From Arcobacter aquimarinus (GTDB lineage: Bacteria; Campylobacterota; Campylobacteria; Campylobacterales; Arcobacteraceae): DNA of 64,000 nucleotides. Location: positions 496,001-560,000 of the forward strand of contig NZ_CP030944.1 of NCBI RefSeq assembly GCF_013177635.1, written 5' to 3'. The notes under the pieces were generated by a model. The model saw only the letters and a list, made by a program, of their open reading frames with translations. It was not told the DNA's origin and did not search any database. Shown in pieces: positions 36,600 to 44,775 of this stretch (the first letter of the stretch is position 1; every line of letters starts with the position of its first letter). The translations under genes and the position numbers were made by a program.

Positions 36600-36795
36600 T
36601 TCTTTTTAGTAAAGAAAAGAACCAAAAGATGTAATCCTGCTTGCAGGCAAAAGCGTTCTCAGAGTTTCAAAATAGCTAAAAAATCTATCTAAATTCTAAA
36701 ATTTGAAAACTCGGTTTCGTTCCTCCACCTCAAACAGTTCAAATTTCTTTACGAATTTAGATAGATTTTTTTTAACGCTATTTTGAAAATGCTCA
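36600..36795. repeat. Large imperfect inverted-repeat intergenic element
   Basis: Arms at about 36666-36696 and 36753-36788 (CTATCTAAATTC paired with GAATTTAGATAG, continuing through TTTCAAAATAGC) enclose a loop. The loop holds an inner repeat (AAATTTGAA, about 36700, with TTCAAATTT, about 36738). A small GC-rich hairpin, CCTGC-TT-GCAGG (36636-36647), lies on the left. The whole is richer in GC than its surroundings and has no ORF. It looks like a dispersed non-coding repeat, but no other copy was seen in this window. Confidence 0.6.
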
Positions 36796-36819
36796 CATTT
36801 AAGAGTGTAGTTTGAATTT

Positions 36820-36828
36820 TGCTATAAT
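36820..36828 (+). promoter_or_regulatory. Extended -10 promoter of the decayed gene
   Basis: TGC directly precedes TATAAT (36823-36828). It lies about 28 bases before the AGAGA and ATG of the broken small gene, so the control region appears intact although the gene does not. Confidence 0.5.
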
Positions 36829-36855
36829 GATTGAAATTATAATAAAGAGAAATTT

Positions 36856-37132
36856 ATGTAAAAAATCATGTTAGTAATTATTAGTATTTTTATTGGTTTT
36901 CTTGCTTCTATTACAAAAGATTATCAAGAATATTTAGCTGAATATTCTAAAATTAATCAAAAAACAATGAATGATTATAAAAGTGTCTCAATTGATGAAT
37001 TAAGTGATTTTACAAAAGAATATCAGAAGTTTTTAAATATTTTAGAATTAGAATCAAAAAAATATTGTTGAGATTTAAGATTTAGTGCAGATTCAAGATG
37101 GAGCTTTAGTTTTAAAGCAGAGTTTACTATAT
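36856..37132 (+). pseudogene. Decayed small exported-protein gene
   Basis: The ATG at 36856 has an AGAGA site and an extended -10 promoter, but its second codon is TAA. The frame then continues KIMLVIISIFIGFLAS, a clear signal peptide, as if AAA had become TAA. After about 70 residues a TGA (37072-37074) interrupts it, and the frame goes on DLRFSADSRWSFSFKAEF before a final TGA. The 67-codon ORF from the internal ATG at 36868 has no ribosome site of its own. No family is recognised. Two in-frame stops in one open frame suggest a recent pseudogene; sequencing error is the alternative. Confidence 0.6.
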
Positions 37133-37182
37133 GTAAATGAGCATTTAAAATTGAAGTGACAACGTAGAATATGTGCTGAAGA

Positions 37183-38970
37183 TTAAATCTTCAACACAGC
37201 CATAAATGCTTCTTGTGGTACATTCACCTTTCCAATCGCTTTCATTCTTTTCTTACCTGCTTTTTGTTTTTCTAGTAGTTTTCTTTTTCTTGTAATATCT
37301 CCACCATAACATTTTGCAGTTACGTTTTTACCTGTTGATTTTACTGTTTCTCTAGCTATAATCATACTTCCAATACTAGCTTGAATTGCCACTTCAAAAA
37401 GTTGTCTAGGAATTAATTCTTTTAGGGCTTTTACAAATTCTCTTCCTTTTGCAACAGCTCTATCATCAGGAACAATAATCGACAAGGCATCAACAACATC
37501 TCCAGCAACTCTAACATCAAGTTTTTTAAGATTTCCAGGTCTAAATCCAACTGGTTCATAATCAAAAGATGCATAACCCTTTGTTGTTGATTTTAATTTA
37601 TCATAAAAATCCATTACAATTTCATTCATAGGTAAATCATACTCTAATAAAACTCTTTTTCCTAAGTAATCCATTTTTACTTGAATACCTCTTTTATCAT
37701 TGAGGAGTTTTATTACATTTCCTAAAAATTCATCAGGTACTAAAATAGTTGCTTTTACATAAGGTTCAAAAATTGTTTTTATGTAATTTGGTTCAGGAAG
37801 TTCACTAGGATTTTGAATTTCAATAATTTCTCCATCTGTTTTTTCAACTTGGTAAACAACTGTTGGAGCAGTTGCAATTAAATCTAAATCAAATTCTCTT
37901 TCAAGTCTCTCTTTAATAACTTCCATATGAAGCATACCTAAGAAACCAGTTCTAAATCCACTTCCTAGCGCTGCTGAACTTTCTGGTTCAAAAGAAATTG
38001 AAGAATCATTTAATTTTAATTTATTTAAAGCATCTCTTAAATCTTCAAATTTATCAGTTTCGATTGGATAAATTCCAGCAAATACAAACGGTTTTGCGGG
38101 TTCAAATCCATCTATTGCTTCAGCTGTTGGATTTTTTGCATCAGTCATTGTATCACCAACTGCAATACCATCTAATGTTTTAAGACCAAGTACAACAATA
38201 CCAATTTCACCAGTTTTTATTTCCAATGTATCTTGACGTTTAAGTGGGTGTGGATACATTAAACTTAAAACTTGGTGTTCAACTTTTGTATTCATAAGTT
38301 TAACTTTTTGACCTTTTTTAATACTTCCATCATAAACTCTAACAAGAGCTAAAGCTCCAAGATAATTATCAAACCAAGAATCATAGATTAAAGCTTTTGT
38401 AGCTGCATTTTCATCTCCAGTTGGGCAAGGAACTCTATCTACAATAGAATCAATTAAATCTTTTACTCCAAGTCCTGTTTTTGCTGAAATTAAATTGTGT
38501 TGTGTACAATCAAGTCCAATGGCTTCTTCAACTTCTTCTAAAACTCTAATTGGGTCAGCACTTGGTAAATCTATTTTATTCACAACAGGTAATAATTCTA
38601 AATCATTATCCATAGCTATATAAACATTTGCAATTGTTTGTGCTTCAACACCTTGCGTTGAATCAACAATAAGTAAAGCACCTTCTGATGAAGCTAAAGA
38701 TCGGCTTACCTCATATGAAAAGTCAACGTGACCAGGAGTATCAATCAGATTTAAAACATATTTTTGACCATCTTTTACATAATCAAGTCTAACACTTTGA
38801 GCTTTAATAGTAATTCCACGTTCTTTTTCAATATCCATTGTGTCCATAACTTGAGAAGTCATTTCTCTATCAGTAATTGCTCCACATTCTTGAATAATTC
38901 TGTCTGCAAGTGTTGATTTTCCATGATCAATATGTGCAATAATACTAAAATTTCTAATATTTTTTTGCAA
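37183..38970 (-). CDS. lepA: Elongation factor 4
   Basis: A 595-residue translational GTPase that back-translocates stalled ribosomes. The G domain shows [10 protein letters not shown] (G1, about residues 12-21), the DTPGH of G3 and VNKIDLP (NKxD, G4). Domain order and the C-terminal [18 protein letters not shown] segment (about 565-582) are typical of LepA. An inverted repeat (37173-37197) overlaps the stop codon but lacks a T run. It is transcribed convergently to the decayed gene. Confidence 0.98.
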   Translation of the reverse strand: MQKNIRNFSIIAHIDHGKSTLADRIIQECGAITDREMTSQVMDTMDIEKERGITIKAQSVRLDYVKDGQKYVLNLIDTPGHVDFSYEVSRSLASSEGALLIVDSTQGVEAQTIANVYIAMDNDLELLPVVNKIDLPSADPIRVLEEVEEAIGLDCTQHNLISAKTGLGVKDLIDSIVDRVPCPTGDENAATKALIYDSWFDNYLGALALVRVYDGSIKKGQKVKLMNTKVEHQVLSLMYPHPLKRQDTLEIKTGEIGIVVLGLKTLDGIAVGDTMTDAKNPTAEAIDGFEPAKPFVFAGIYPIETDKFEDLRDALNKLKLNDSSISFEPESSAALGSGFRTGFLGMLHMEVIKERLEREFDLDLIATAPTVVYQVEKTDGEIIEIQNPSELPEPNYIKTIFEPYVKATILVPDEFLGNVIKLLNDKRGIQVKMDYLGKRVLLEYDLPMNEIVMDFYDKLKSTTKGYASFDYEPVGFRPGNLKKLDVRVAGDVVDALSIIVPDDRAVAKGREFVKALKELIPRQLFEVAIQASIGSMIIARETVKSTGKNVTAKCYGGDITRKRKLLEKQKAGKKRMKAIGKVNVPQEAFMAVLKI

Positions 38971-39064
38971 AGGCTATCCTATTATTTGTTTATTATTTCA
39001 TTAATTAATGGCGATTATATCTAAAGTTTTGTAAGTTTATAGTTAAATGATTTTAGAATTATTT

Positions 39065-39091
39065 AAGAGATTTAGAAAATCTAAATCTCTT
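39065..39091 (-). terminator. Probable terminator of the first OmpA gene
   Basis: A perfect 12-bp stem (39065-39076 with 39080-39091) and 3-base loop lie just after the stop on the minus strand. The sequence that follows is AT-rich, with no long T run, so efficiency is uncertain. Confidence 0.55.
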
Positions 39092-39095
39092 AAAA

Positions 39096-40157
39096 TTATT
39101 GATTTATTAGAGCAGTAACTCTTCTATTTTGAGCTTTACCTTCTTCTGTTTCATTAGTAGCAATTGGTTGAGTTTCTCCATATCCAATAGCTCTCAATCT
39201 TGAAGATTCAATCCCATAAGATTTAAGTGCATTTACTACAGATATAGCTCTTCTATCAGAAAGAGTTTGATTATAAGCATCACTACCTTTTGAATCAGTA
39301 TGTGCTTCTATAACTGCTGTCATAGTTTTGTTATCTTTCAGCATATTTGCAAATTGAGATAATTTATTTTGATACATACTTTTTATTTCTGCAGAATTGT
39401 TGTCAAAATTAATATTTAAATTCATAGTATCAACACAACCATCTTTATTTACTTTTACCCCAGGTGATGTATTAGGACATTTATCAAGGTTATTAATAAC
39501 TCCATCATTATCGTCATCATTGCTTCTTATAGGTAAAGATTCTTCTTTTTCTTCGAAAATTTTTCTTGGAGGTTCTTCTACTGTTTCAGGAACTTTCGCC
39601 GTGATTTGATCATCTTTATACTTTTTACCAAGAGGCATTCCTAAACCTAAAGTATACATAATATCATTTTGATTCTCTTTTACAGCTATAAGATGTCTAA
39701 CATCACCTTTTAATGCAATTCCATAATAAGGAATATCATATCTTAATCCAATACCATAATTAAAAACAGCAGAATCTTGATGTTTATCTAATTCTTGTGT
39801 TACATCTTGATAACCAATACCTGCTAAACCATACGCTGCTAATCTGTCAGTTAACTCAAATCTTTTAATAGCATTTAAAAAAGTTCTGTTAATGTTTGTA
39901 TTTCCAGTAGTTTTTTCATATCCTACACTTTGACTTCTCATATAAGCTATTTCAAGTTGATCAATAAAAGAATCATCTAAATTTTTTGCTAAAGATATAC
40001 CTGCATTAAAATAATTATCTTTTTCTAATCCAGCTTTGCTATCTGTTAAGATTCCAGATGCAAAAGGTGTAACTTCATAATTATAAGTTTTACTAGGATC
40101 ACTAGCTGCAAAAATTGTGGATGCACATAAGATAGATGTTAATAAGATTTTTTTCAT
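39096..40157 (-). CDS. OmpA-family outer membrane protein (copy 1)
   Basis: A 353-residue outer-membrane protein with a signal peptide (cleavage near FAASD), an N-terminal beta-barrel (about 25-190), a calcium-binding thrombospondin-3-type linker (DDDNDGVINNLDKCPN, about 214-229), and a C-terminal OmpA peptidoglycan-binding domain with INFDNNSAEIK, TDSKGSDAYN and RAISVVNAL. It anchors the outer membrane to the cell wall. It is a paralogue of the next gene, in the same order and orientation. Confidence 0.94.
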   Translation of the reverse strand: MKKILLTSILCASTIFAASDPSKTYNYEVTPFASGILTDSKAGLEKDNYFNAGISLAKNLDDSFIDQLEIAYMRSQSVGYEKTTGNTNINRTFLNAIKRFELTDRLAAYGLAGIGYQDVTQELDKHQDSAVFNYGIGLRYDIPYYGIALKGDVRHLIAVKENQNDIMYTLGLGMPLGKKYKDDQITAKVPETVEEPPRKIFEEKEESLPIRSNDDDNDGVINNLDKCPNTSPGVKVNKDGCVDTMNLNINFDNNSAEIKSMYQNKLSQFANMLKDNKTMTAVIEAHTDSKGSDAYNQTLSDRRAISVVNALKSYGIESSRLRAIGYGETQPIATNETEEGKAQNRRVTALINQ

Positions 40158-40243
40158 TAATATTTTCCTTTTATGAAATAATTTTATATATTATAACTTA
40201 AAAATAATATTATTATTATTAAAATAATTAGAAATTTTAAAAA

Positions 40244-40279
40244 ATAAAAAAAGGGGTCGAGTAGAAACTCAACCCCTTA
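40244..40279 (-). terminator. Terminator of the second OmpA gene
   Basis: A strong stem (arms 40252-40263 and 40268-40279, AAGGGGT / ACCCCTT core) with a 4-base loop is followed on the minus strand by a long T-rich run. It separates the two OmpA genes, so copy 1 probably has its own promoter. Confidence 0.85.
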
Positions 40280-40300
40280 AAATAGAATAATTAATTAAAA

Positions 40301-41317
40301 TTATTTAACCATTACAGCTTCAACTCTTCTGTTTTCAGCTCTTCCTTCAGCAGTTTCATTTGAAGCAACAGGTCTTGTTTCACCAAATCCAACAGCTTTA
40401 ATTTTAGTGCTATCTACACCTAAATCAGTTAATGCTTTAACAGTAGAAGCAGCTCTTCTTTCTGATAATTTTTGATTGTATGCATTTGAACCAACTGAGT
40501 CTGTATGTGCTTCAATTGATGCTTTTAATTTTGGATTAGCTTTCATCATTTTTGCAAATTCAGCAATTCTTGAATTGTAAGAATCTTTAATTACAGATTT
40601 ATCTGTATCAAAATTAATGTTTAAGTTAATTAAAGTCATACATCCAACAGTGTCAACTTTAGCACCTTTCATTGTATCTGGACATTGATCTAATTCATCA
40701 ATTACACCATCAGCATCAGAATCTTTAGGAGTTTCAACAGGAGCAGGAGTTTCAACAGGAGCAGGAGTTTCAACAACAGGAGCTGGTTTTGAAACTTCTC
40801 CAAATGGTACTGCAAGACCTAAAGTATATAATAAATTATTGTCTCCATGATCGATTTCAATTAAATGTCTAACATCAAATTTTAAAGCTAATTGATCAGC
40901 TAATTGATATTTAACTCCAACCCCATAGTTTCCAAATAAACCATCTTCATTGTATCCATCTTCTTTATCAAATATTTCAACACCTGCTCCAACTAATGTA
41001 TATAATGAAGTATTTGCTCCTACTGGATATTCTTTAATTAAGTTAGTAAATACTCTTGTAATACCAGTATCATTATTTGTTCCTCTGTATCCAACGTCTT
41101 CAATTGATCTTAAAAATCCTAATTCAACTTGATCGATAAAAGAATCAAATTGATTGAATCCTAAACTCAAACCAGCATTTGCATAACTTCTATCTAATCC
41201 TAAGTTACCTTCAGTATAAACTCCACCAATTAATGGAGTGATTTCATATTTATAATCACTATTTGCAGCTAATGCTAAAGAAGCACAAGCAATTGTAGAT
41301 AATAGAACTTTTTTCAT
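40301..41317 (-). CDS. OmpA-family outer membrane protein (copy 2)
   Basis: A 338-residue protein with the same design as its neighbour: signal peptide (cleavage near LALAA), barrel, a repeated Pro-Ala linker (PAPVETPAPVETP), a TSP3-like calcium loop (DSDADGVIDELDQCPD), and an OmpA domain with INFDTDKSVIK and TDSVGSNAYN. The Pro-rich linker is absent from copy 1. It has its own strong terminator. It likely provides a major envelope-to-cell-wall link. Confidence 0.94.
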   Translation of the reverse strand: MKKVLLSTIACASLALAANSDYKYEITPLIGGVYTEGNLGLDRSYANAGLSLGFNQFDSFIDQVELGFLRSIEDVGYRGTNNDTGITRVFTNLIKEYPVGANTSLYTLVGAGVEIFDKEDGYNEDGLFGNYGVGVKYQLADQLALKFDVRHLIEIDHGDNNLLYTLGLAVPFGEVSKPAPVVETPAPVETPAPVETPKDSDADGVIDELDQCPDTMKGAKVDTVGCMTLINLNINFDTDKSVIKDSYNSRIAEFAKMMKANPKLKASIEAHTDSVGSNAYNQKLSERRAASTVKALTDLGVDSTKIKAVGFGETRPVASNETAEGRAENRRVEAVMVK

Positions 41318-41376
41318 CTTTTTTCCTTTTTACTAAATAATTTGGCGAATTATATCATATTTTTTCAATTTTAACT

Positions 41377-42309
41377 TTAAGAGTTAAAAATTGAATTAAC
41401 TGATTCATTATTATGAATTCTTCTTATAGCTTCACCAATGATTGTAGATGCCGTTAACACCGTTATTTTTTTAGCGTTTTTTTGTGTAGGAATTGTGTCT
41501 GATATAACTAATTCATCTAATTCACCTTTTTCAATTCTTTCATAAGCAGGACCACTTAAAACACCATGTGTACAACATGCCATAACTGATGTTGCACCTT
41601 TTTTCTTTAAAACTTCTGCAGCTTTTACTAAAGTTCCAGCAGTGTCAACCATATCATCAACTAAAATAACATCTTTACCTTTTACATCACCTATGATATT
41701 CATAACTTCAGCAACATTTGCTTTTTCTCTTTTTTTATCAACAATTACTAAATCGTAACCTAATTTATCAGCATAAGATCTTGCTCTTGCAACACCACCA
41801 ATATCAGGACTTGCAATAATTGGATTTTTTAAATTTTTACTTCTAATGTAATTAACAAATAAAATAGAACCAAATAAATTGTCTGCTGGAATATTAAAGA
41901 AACCTTGAATCTGAGCAGCATGTAAATCAATAGTTACAACTCTTGTGATTCCAGCAGCTTCTAATAAATCAGCAACTAATTTAGCTGTAATTGGAACTCT
42001 AGGCGCTGCTTTTCTATCTTGTCTTGCATAACCATAATATGGAATAACTGCTGAGATTGATTTTGCACTTGAACGCTTAAGTGCATCTACCATTATTAAT
42101 AATTCCATTAAATTATCGTTTGTAGGAGCACATGTTGGTTGAATTATAAAGACATCTTGTCCTCTTACACTTTCTGTTATTTGAACAGATATCTCTCCAT
42201 CACTAAATTTATTAAGTGTTGCATCTGATACTGGCATACTTAGGTATTCACCCACTTTTCTTGCAAATTCAGGATTAGCTGAACCACTAAAAAGTTTAAA
42301 TGTTGACAT
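41377..42309 (-). CDS. prs: Ribose-phosphate pyrophosphokinase
   Basis: A 310-residue class I PRPP synthase. It has the DLHAAQIQGFF metal-binding segment (about residues 128-138), KKREKANV, and the PRPP-binding VILVDDMVDTAGTL (about 213-226). PRPP feeds purine, pyrimidine, histidine and NAD synthesis. The 263-base gap upstream holds a Fur-like box, shared with the divergent porin gene. Confidence 0.97.
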   Translation of the reverse strand: MSTFKLFSGSANPEFARKVGEYLSMPVSDATLNKFSDGEISVQITESVRGQDVFIIQPTCAPTNDNLMELLIMVDALKRSSAKSISAVIPYYGYARQDRKAAPRVPITAKLVADLLEAAGITRVVTIDLHAAQIQGFFNIPADNLFGSILFVNYIRSKNLKNPIIASPDIGGVARARSYADKLGYDLVIVDKKREKANVAEVMNIIGDVKGKDVILVDDMVDTAGTLVKAAEVLKKKGATSVMACCTHGVLSGPAYERIEKGELDELVISDTIPTQKNAKKITVLTASTIIGEAIRRIHNNESVNSIFNS

Positions 42310-42399
42310 AAAAAATTCCTTACTTTTGATTAAAGTATGATTTTATCTAAACTGCACTTAATGAATATTAAGTTAAAGAATTATTAAGTAATTTATGTA

Positions 42400-42418
42400 T
42401 AAAATAATAATCATTATC
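42400..42418. promoter_or_regulatory. Fur-box-like site between prs and a porin gene
   Basis: TAAAATAATAATCATTATC matches the classic 19-base Fur box at 16 of 19 positions and contains a perfect ATAAT-C-ATTAT palindrome. It lies 91 bases before prs and 155 bases before the porin gene. Which gene it controls is not clear; the porin is the more likely iron-responsive one. AT-rich sequence gives such matches by chance fairly often. Confidence 0.5.
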
Positions 42419-42438
42419 GTTTATAAAGATTTTGGGGA

Positions 42439-42466
42439 TTGATTGTATATTTTATATGCATAAAAT
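42439..42466 (+). promoter_or_regulatory. Probable sigma70 promoter of the porin gene
   Basis: TTGATT (42439-42444) and TAAAAT (42461-42466) are 16 bases apart. Transcription would begin near 42473. An inverted repeat AACACTT - GCCGCG - AAGTGTT (42525-42544) in the untranslated leader could affect translation or RNA stability. Confidence 0.5.
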
Positions 42467-42524
42467 TTGTTTTTGAAAGAATAAAAAATGTTATGATTTT
42501 GATGTTCTTCTAAAATAAAAATTA

Positions 42525-42544
42525 AACACTTGCCGCGAAGTGTT
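42525..42544 (+). repeat. GC-loop hairpin in the porin 5' leader
   Basis: A 7-bp perfect stem, AACACTT / AAGTGTT, with the loop GCCGCG lies 28 bases before the porin start. The GC loop stands out in very AT-rich surroundings. A 5' stabilising hairpin or a protein-binding site is possible. Confidence 0.5.
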
Positions 42545-42572
42545 AAATTAAAATAAATAACAAGGAAAAGAA

Positions 42573-43694
42573 ATGAAAAAAATTTTAAAAAATAAGTCTA
42601 TTAGTTTAATAGCTTGTGGGGTAATCTTATCTTCAAGTACTGTATTTGGGGCTGATACAATTGATGCAGCGTTTAAAGAAGGAAAAGTTTCTGGAAGCTT
42701 AGGAGTTTATGGTCAAAAAATTGATTATGAAAAAAATGGAAGAGAGGGGTATGCAAACGGAAATGCAACTATTGGATTTGAAACAGCTTCTTTTTATGGT
42801 TTAAGTGCAAAAGCTGAGTTTAAAGGAAATCTTGATTTAGGTGAAGTTCATAATAATGATAGAGATAATGCACCATTTGAAAATGATGCTTTAATGACAG
42901 AAGCTTATTTAAAATATGCCGTTGATGGTTTTTCTTTAAGTGCTGGTAGACAAGCTATTGATTTAGAATGGTTAGCAGATTATAATGAATCTGTAGTTGC
43001 TGCAATTACAGCTATTCCAGATACAACAGTAGTTTTAGGTTATACATATAGAAAAGCTGAATCAGGTATTGATTTAAGTGAAGATTTTTATAAATTAAAT
43101 GAAAATAAAGGTGCTTATGTATTGGATGTTAAATATACAGGTTTAAAAGGTGTTGAGTTTAATCCTTATGCATATTCAGCTCCTGAAGTAGCTGATTGGT
43201 ATGGTTTAAAAACAACTTTTACAGCTGATATGTTTGGTGCAATTGCACATTATGCAGCTTCAAATGAAGATAGCAATAAAAGAGGTGCTACAAATAATGG
43301 TTCAATTGGACATCTTGAATTAAATACAACAATTTCTGATTTTACAGCAGCTTTAGGATATATAAAAACTGATAAAGATGTTGGAGTTGGTTCAATGGAA
43401 GTAGCAGGTGATAATATTTCTCCTTTTGAAGAAGGAAATAATACTTATGCAGCAGATGCAAAAACTATTTATGGTTCTTTAGGATACACAATTGCAGGTG
43501 TTGAATTAGACGCTTTATATGGTGAAACAAAATATGCTACTGATTATAAAGAGAAAGAGTTGAATCTATCAGTTGGATACTCATTTACAGAATCATTAGC
43601 AGCTTCTATTCTTTATGCTAATATAAATGCTGATGAAAATAATGCAGAAGTTGATTATGAGAAAGTTTTAGCAAGTGTAGAATATACATTCTAA
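42573..43694 (+). CDS. Outer membrane porin (Campylobacterota type)
   Basis: A 373-residue porin with a long signal peptide (about residues 1-26, ending VFGAD) and a beta-barrel of alternating hydrophobic/polar strands, closed by a C-terminal Phe (ASVEYTF) as required for outer-membrane insertion. Blocks such as GNATIGFETASFYGL and LSAGRQAIDLEWL resemble the OprD-like major porins of Campylobacterota. It should admit small hydrophilic solutes. An AAGGAAAAG site precedes the ATG. A Fur-like box upstream suggests iron control (inferred). Confidence 0.88.
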   Translation: MKKILKNKSISLIACGVILSSSTVFGADTIDAAFKEGKVSGSLGVYGQKIDYEKNGREGYANGNATIGFETASFYGLSAKAEFKGNLDLGEVHNNDRDNAPFENDALMTEAYLKYAVDGFSLSAGRQAIDLEWLADYNESVVAAITAIPDTTVVLGYTYRKAESGIDLSEDFYKLNENKGAYVLDVKYTGLKGVEFNPYAYSAPEVADWYGLKTTFTADMFGAIAHYAASNEDSNKRGATNNGSIGHLELNTTISDFTAALGYIKTDKDVGVGSMEVAGDNISPFEEGNNTYAADAKTIYGSLGYTIAGVELDALYGETKYATDYKEKELNLSVGYSFTESLAASILYANINADENNAEVDYEKVLASVEYTF

Positions 43695-43702
43695 TATAAG
43701 AG

Positions 43703-43729
43703 TAATTTAGGAGATTAACTCCTAAATTA
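43703..43729. terminator. Bidirectional terminator between porin and mnmA
   Basis: A perfect 11-bp stem (TAATTTAGGAG with CTCCTAAATTA, loop of 5) serves the convergent porin and mnmA genes. It overlaps the last codon of mnmA by three bases. T residues follow on the plus side (TTTAGT), though the run is short. Confidence 0.7.
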
Positions 43730-44764
43730 TTTAGTACTTTCTATCCAAGCACTTCCAATTACTTTTTGTCCATCATAAAATACTGCTAGTTGTCCAATTG
43801 CTACACCAAATACTGGCTCTTTTAAAAAAATATAAATTTTGTTATCTTTTATTTCAACATCACAAATTGTTGAAATTGCTCTATATCTTAATTTTACACT
43901 ACAAGAAAATTTTCTATCCTCAACAAACATATTTAAATTTGTTCCAATTACTTCATTTACTTCTAATGCTTCTTTTTTACCAACAACAATGGTGTTATCT
44001 TTTGGATTTAATTTTGTAACAAAATGGGGTTCTTGAGCACCTTTAACTGTAAATCCTCTTCTTTTCCCAATTGTATAGTGTGCAAAACCTTTATGAATTC
44101 CGACAACATTACCCTTTTCATCTAAAACATCACCTTCTTGGTCAATATTTGCATGTCTTTTGATAACATCAGTATAAACAGTTTCAACAAAACAAATTTC
44201 TTGAGATTCACTTTTTTCTGTAATTTTTTTATAGGCTACATCAAGCTTTGCACCAAATTTTACGATATCTTCTTTTTTATAAGTACTTAAAGGAAACATC
44301 ATAAAGGCAAGGGCATCTGGACTTACTTGAGATAAAAAATAACTTTGGTCTTTTGTTTTATCATCAGCTTCATAAAAAAACTTGCCATCAGTTTTTGCAT
44401 AATGTCCAGTTGCTAAAAAACTTGCACCTTGACTTTTTGCAAAATCAAGCATAGCACCAAATTTAATTTGTCTATTACATTTTACACATGGATTTGGAGT
44501 TGTTCCAGTTAGATAAGAATCAACAAAATAGTCATAAACTTCTTTTGAAAACTTATCAGTTAAGTCTAATATATGGTATTTAATATTTAAAAATTTAGCT
44601 ACATCTTCAATATAACCTAAATTTTTTTCATGATAACCGTCAGTTCGATTATGAAGTTTTAGATAAACACCTTCAACTTCATAACCATCATTTTGTAGCA
44701 TATAAGCTGTAACAGATGAGTCGATTCCTCCACTCATTCCAACCATTACTTTTTGTTTATTCAT
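43727..44764 (-). CDS. mnmA: tRNA 2-thiouridylase MnmA, divergent copy
   Basis: A 345-residue ATP-pyrophosphatase that thiolates uridine 34 of tRNAs for Lys, Glu and Gln. The PP-loop is GMSGGIDSSV (about residues 8-17); the first catalytic Cys is in NPCVKCNRQIKF (about residue 100) and the second in EICFVE (about 190). TGHYAKTDGKF and DQSYFLSQ are conserved. Compared with its neighbour it reads NPCVKC instead of NPDILC and lacks the GLGGxKG insert, so it is the more divergent copy, close to the NPC-type seen in other phyla. It is 11 bases downstream of the second mnmA. Confidence 0.9.
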   Translation of the reverse strand: MNKQKVMVGMSGGIDSSVTAYMLQNDGYEVEGVYLKLHNRTDGYHEKNLGYIEDVAKFLNIKYHILDLTDKFSKEVYDYFVDSYLTGTTPNPCVKCNRQIKFGAMLDFAKSQGASFLATGHYAKTDGKFFYEADDKTKDQSYFLSQVSPDALAFMMFPLSTYKKEDIVKFGAKLDVAYKKITEKSESQEICFVETVYTDVIKRHANIDQEGDVLDEKGNVVGIHKGFAHYTIGKRRGFTVKGAQEPHFVTKLNPKDNTIVVGKKEALEVNEVIGTNLNMFVEDRKFSCSVKLRYRAISTICDVEIKDNKIYIFLKEPVFGVAIGQLAVFYDGQKVIGSAWIESTK

Positions 44765-44775
44765 TATTTGCCTAC

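Noticed and set aside
36868-37071. 67-codon ORF as a real gene starting at 36868
   Set aside because: No ribosome site precedes 36868. The good site, promoter and signal peptide belong to the ATG at 36856, which is followed by a stop, so it fits a broken gene.
37173-37197. Inverted repeat at the lepA stop as a terminator
   Set aside because: The 12-bp arms with one mismatch are real, but no T run follows on the minus strand and it overlaps the coding end.
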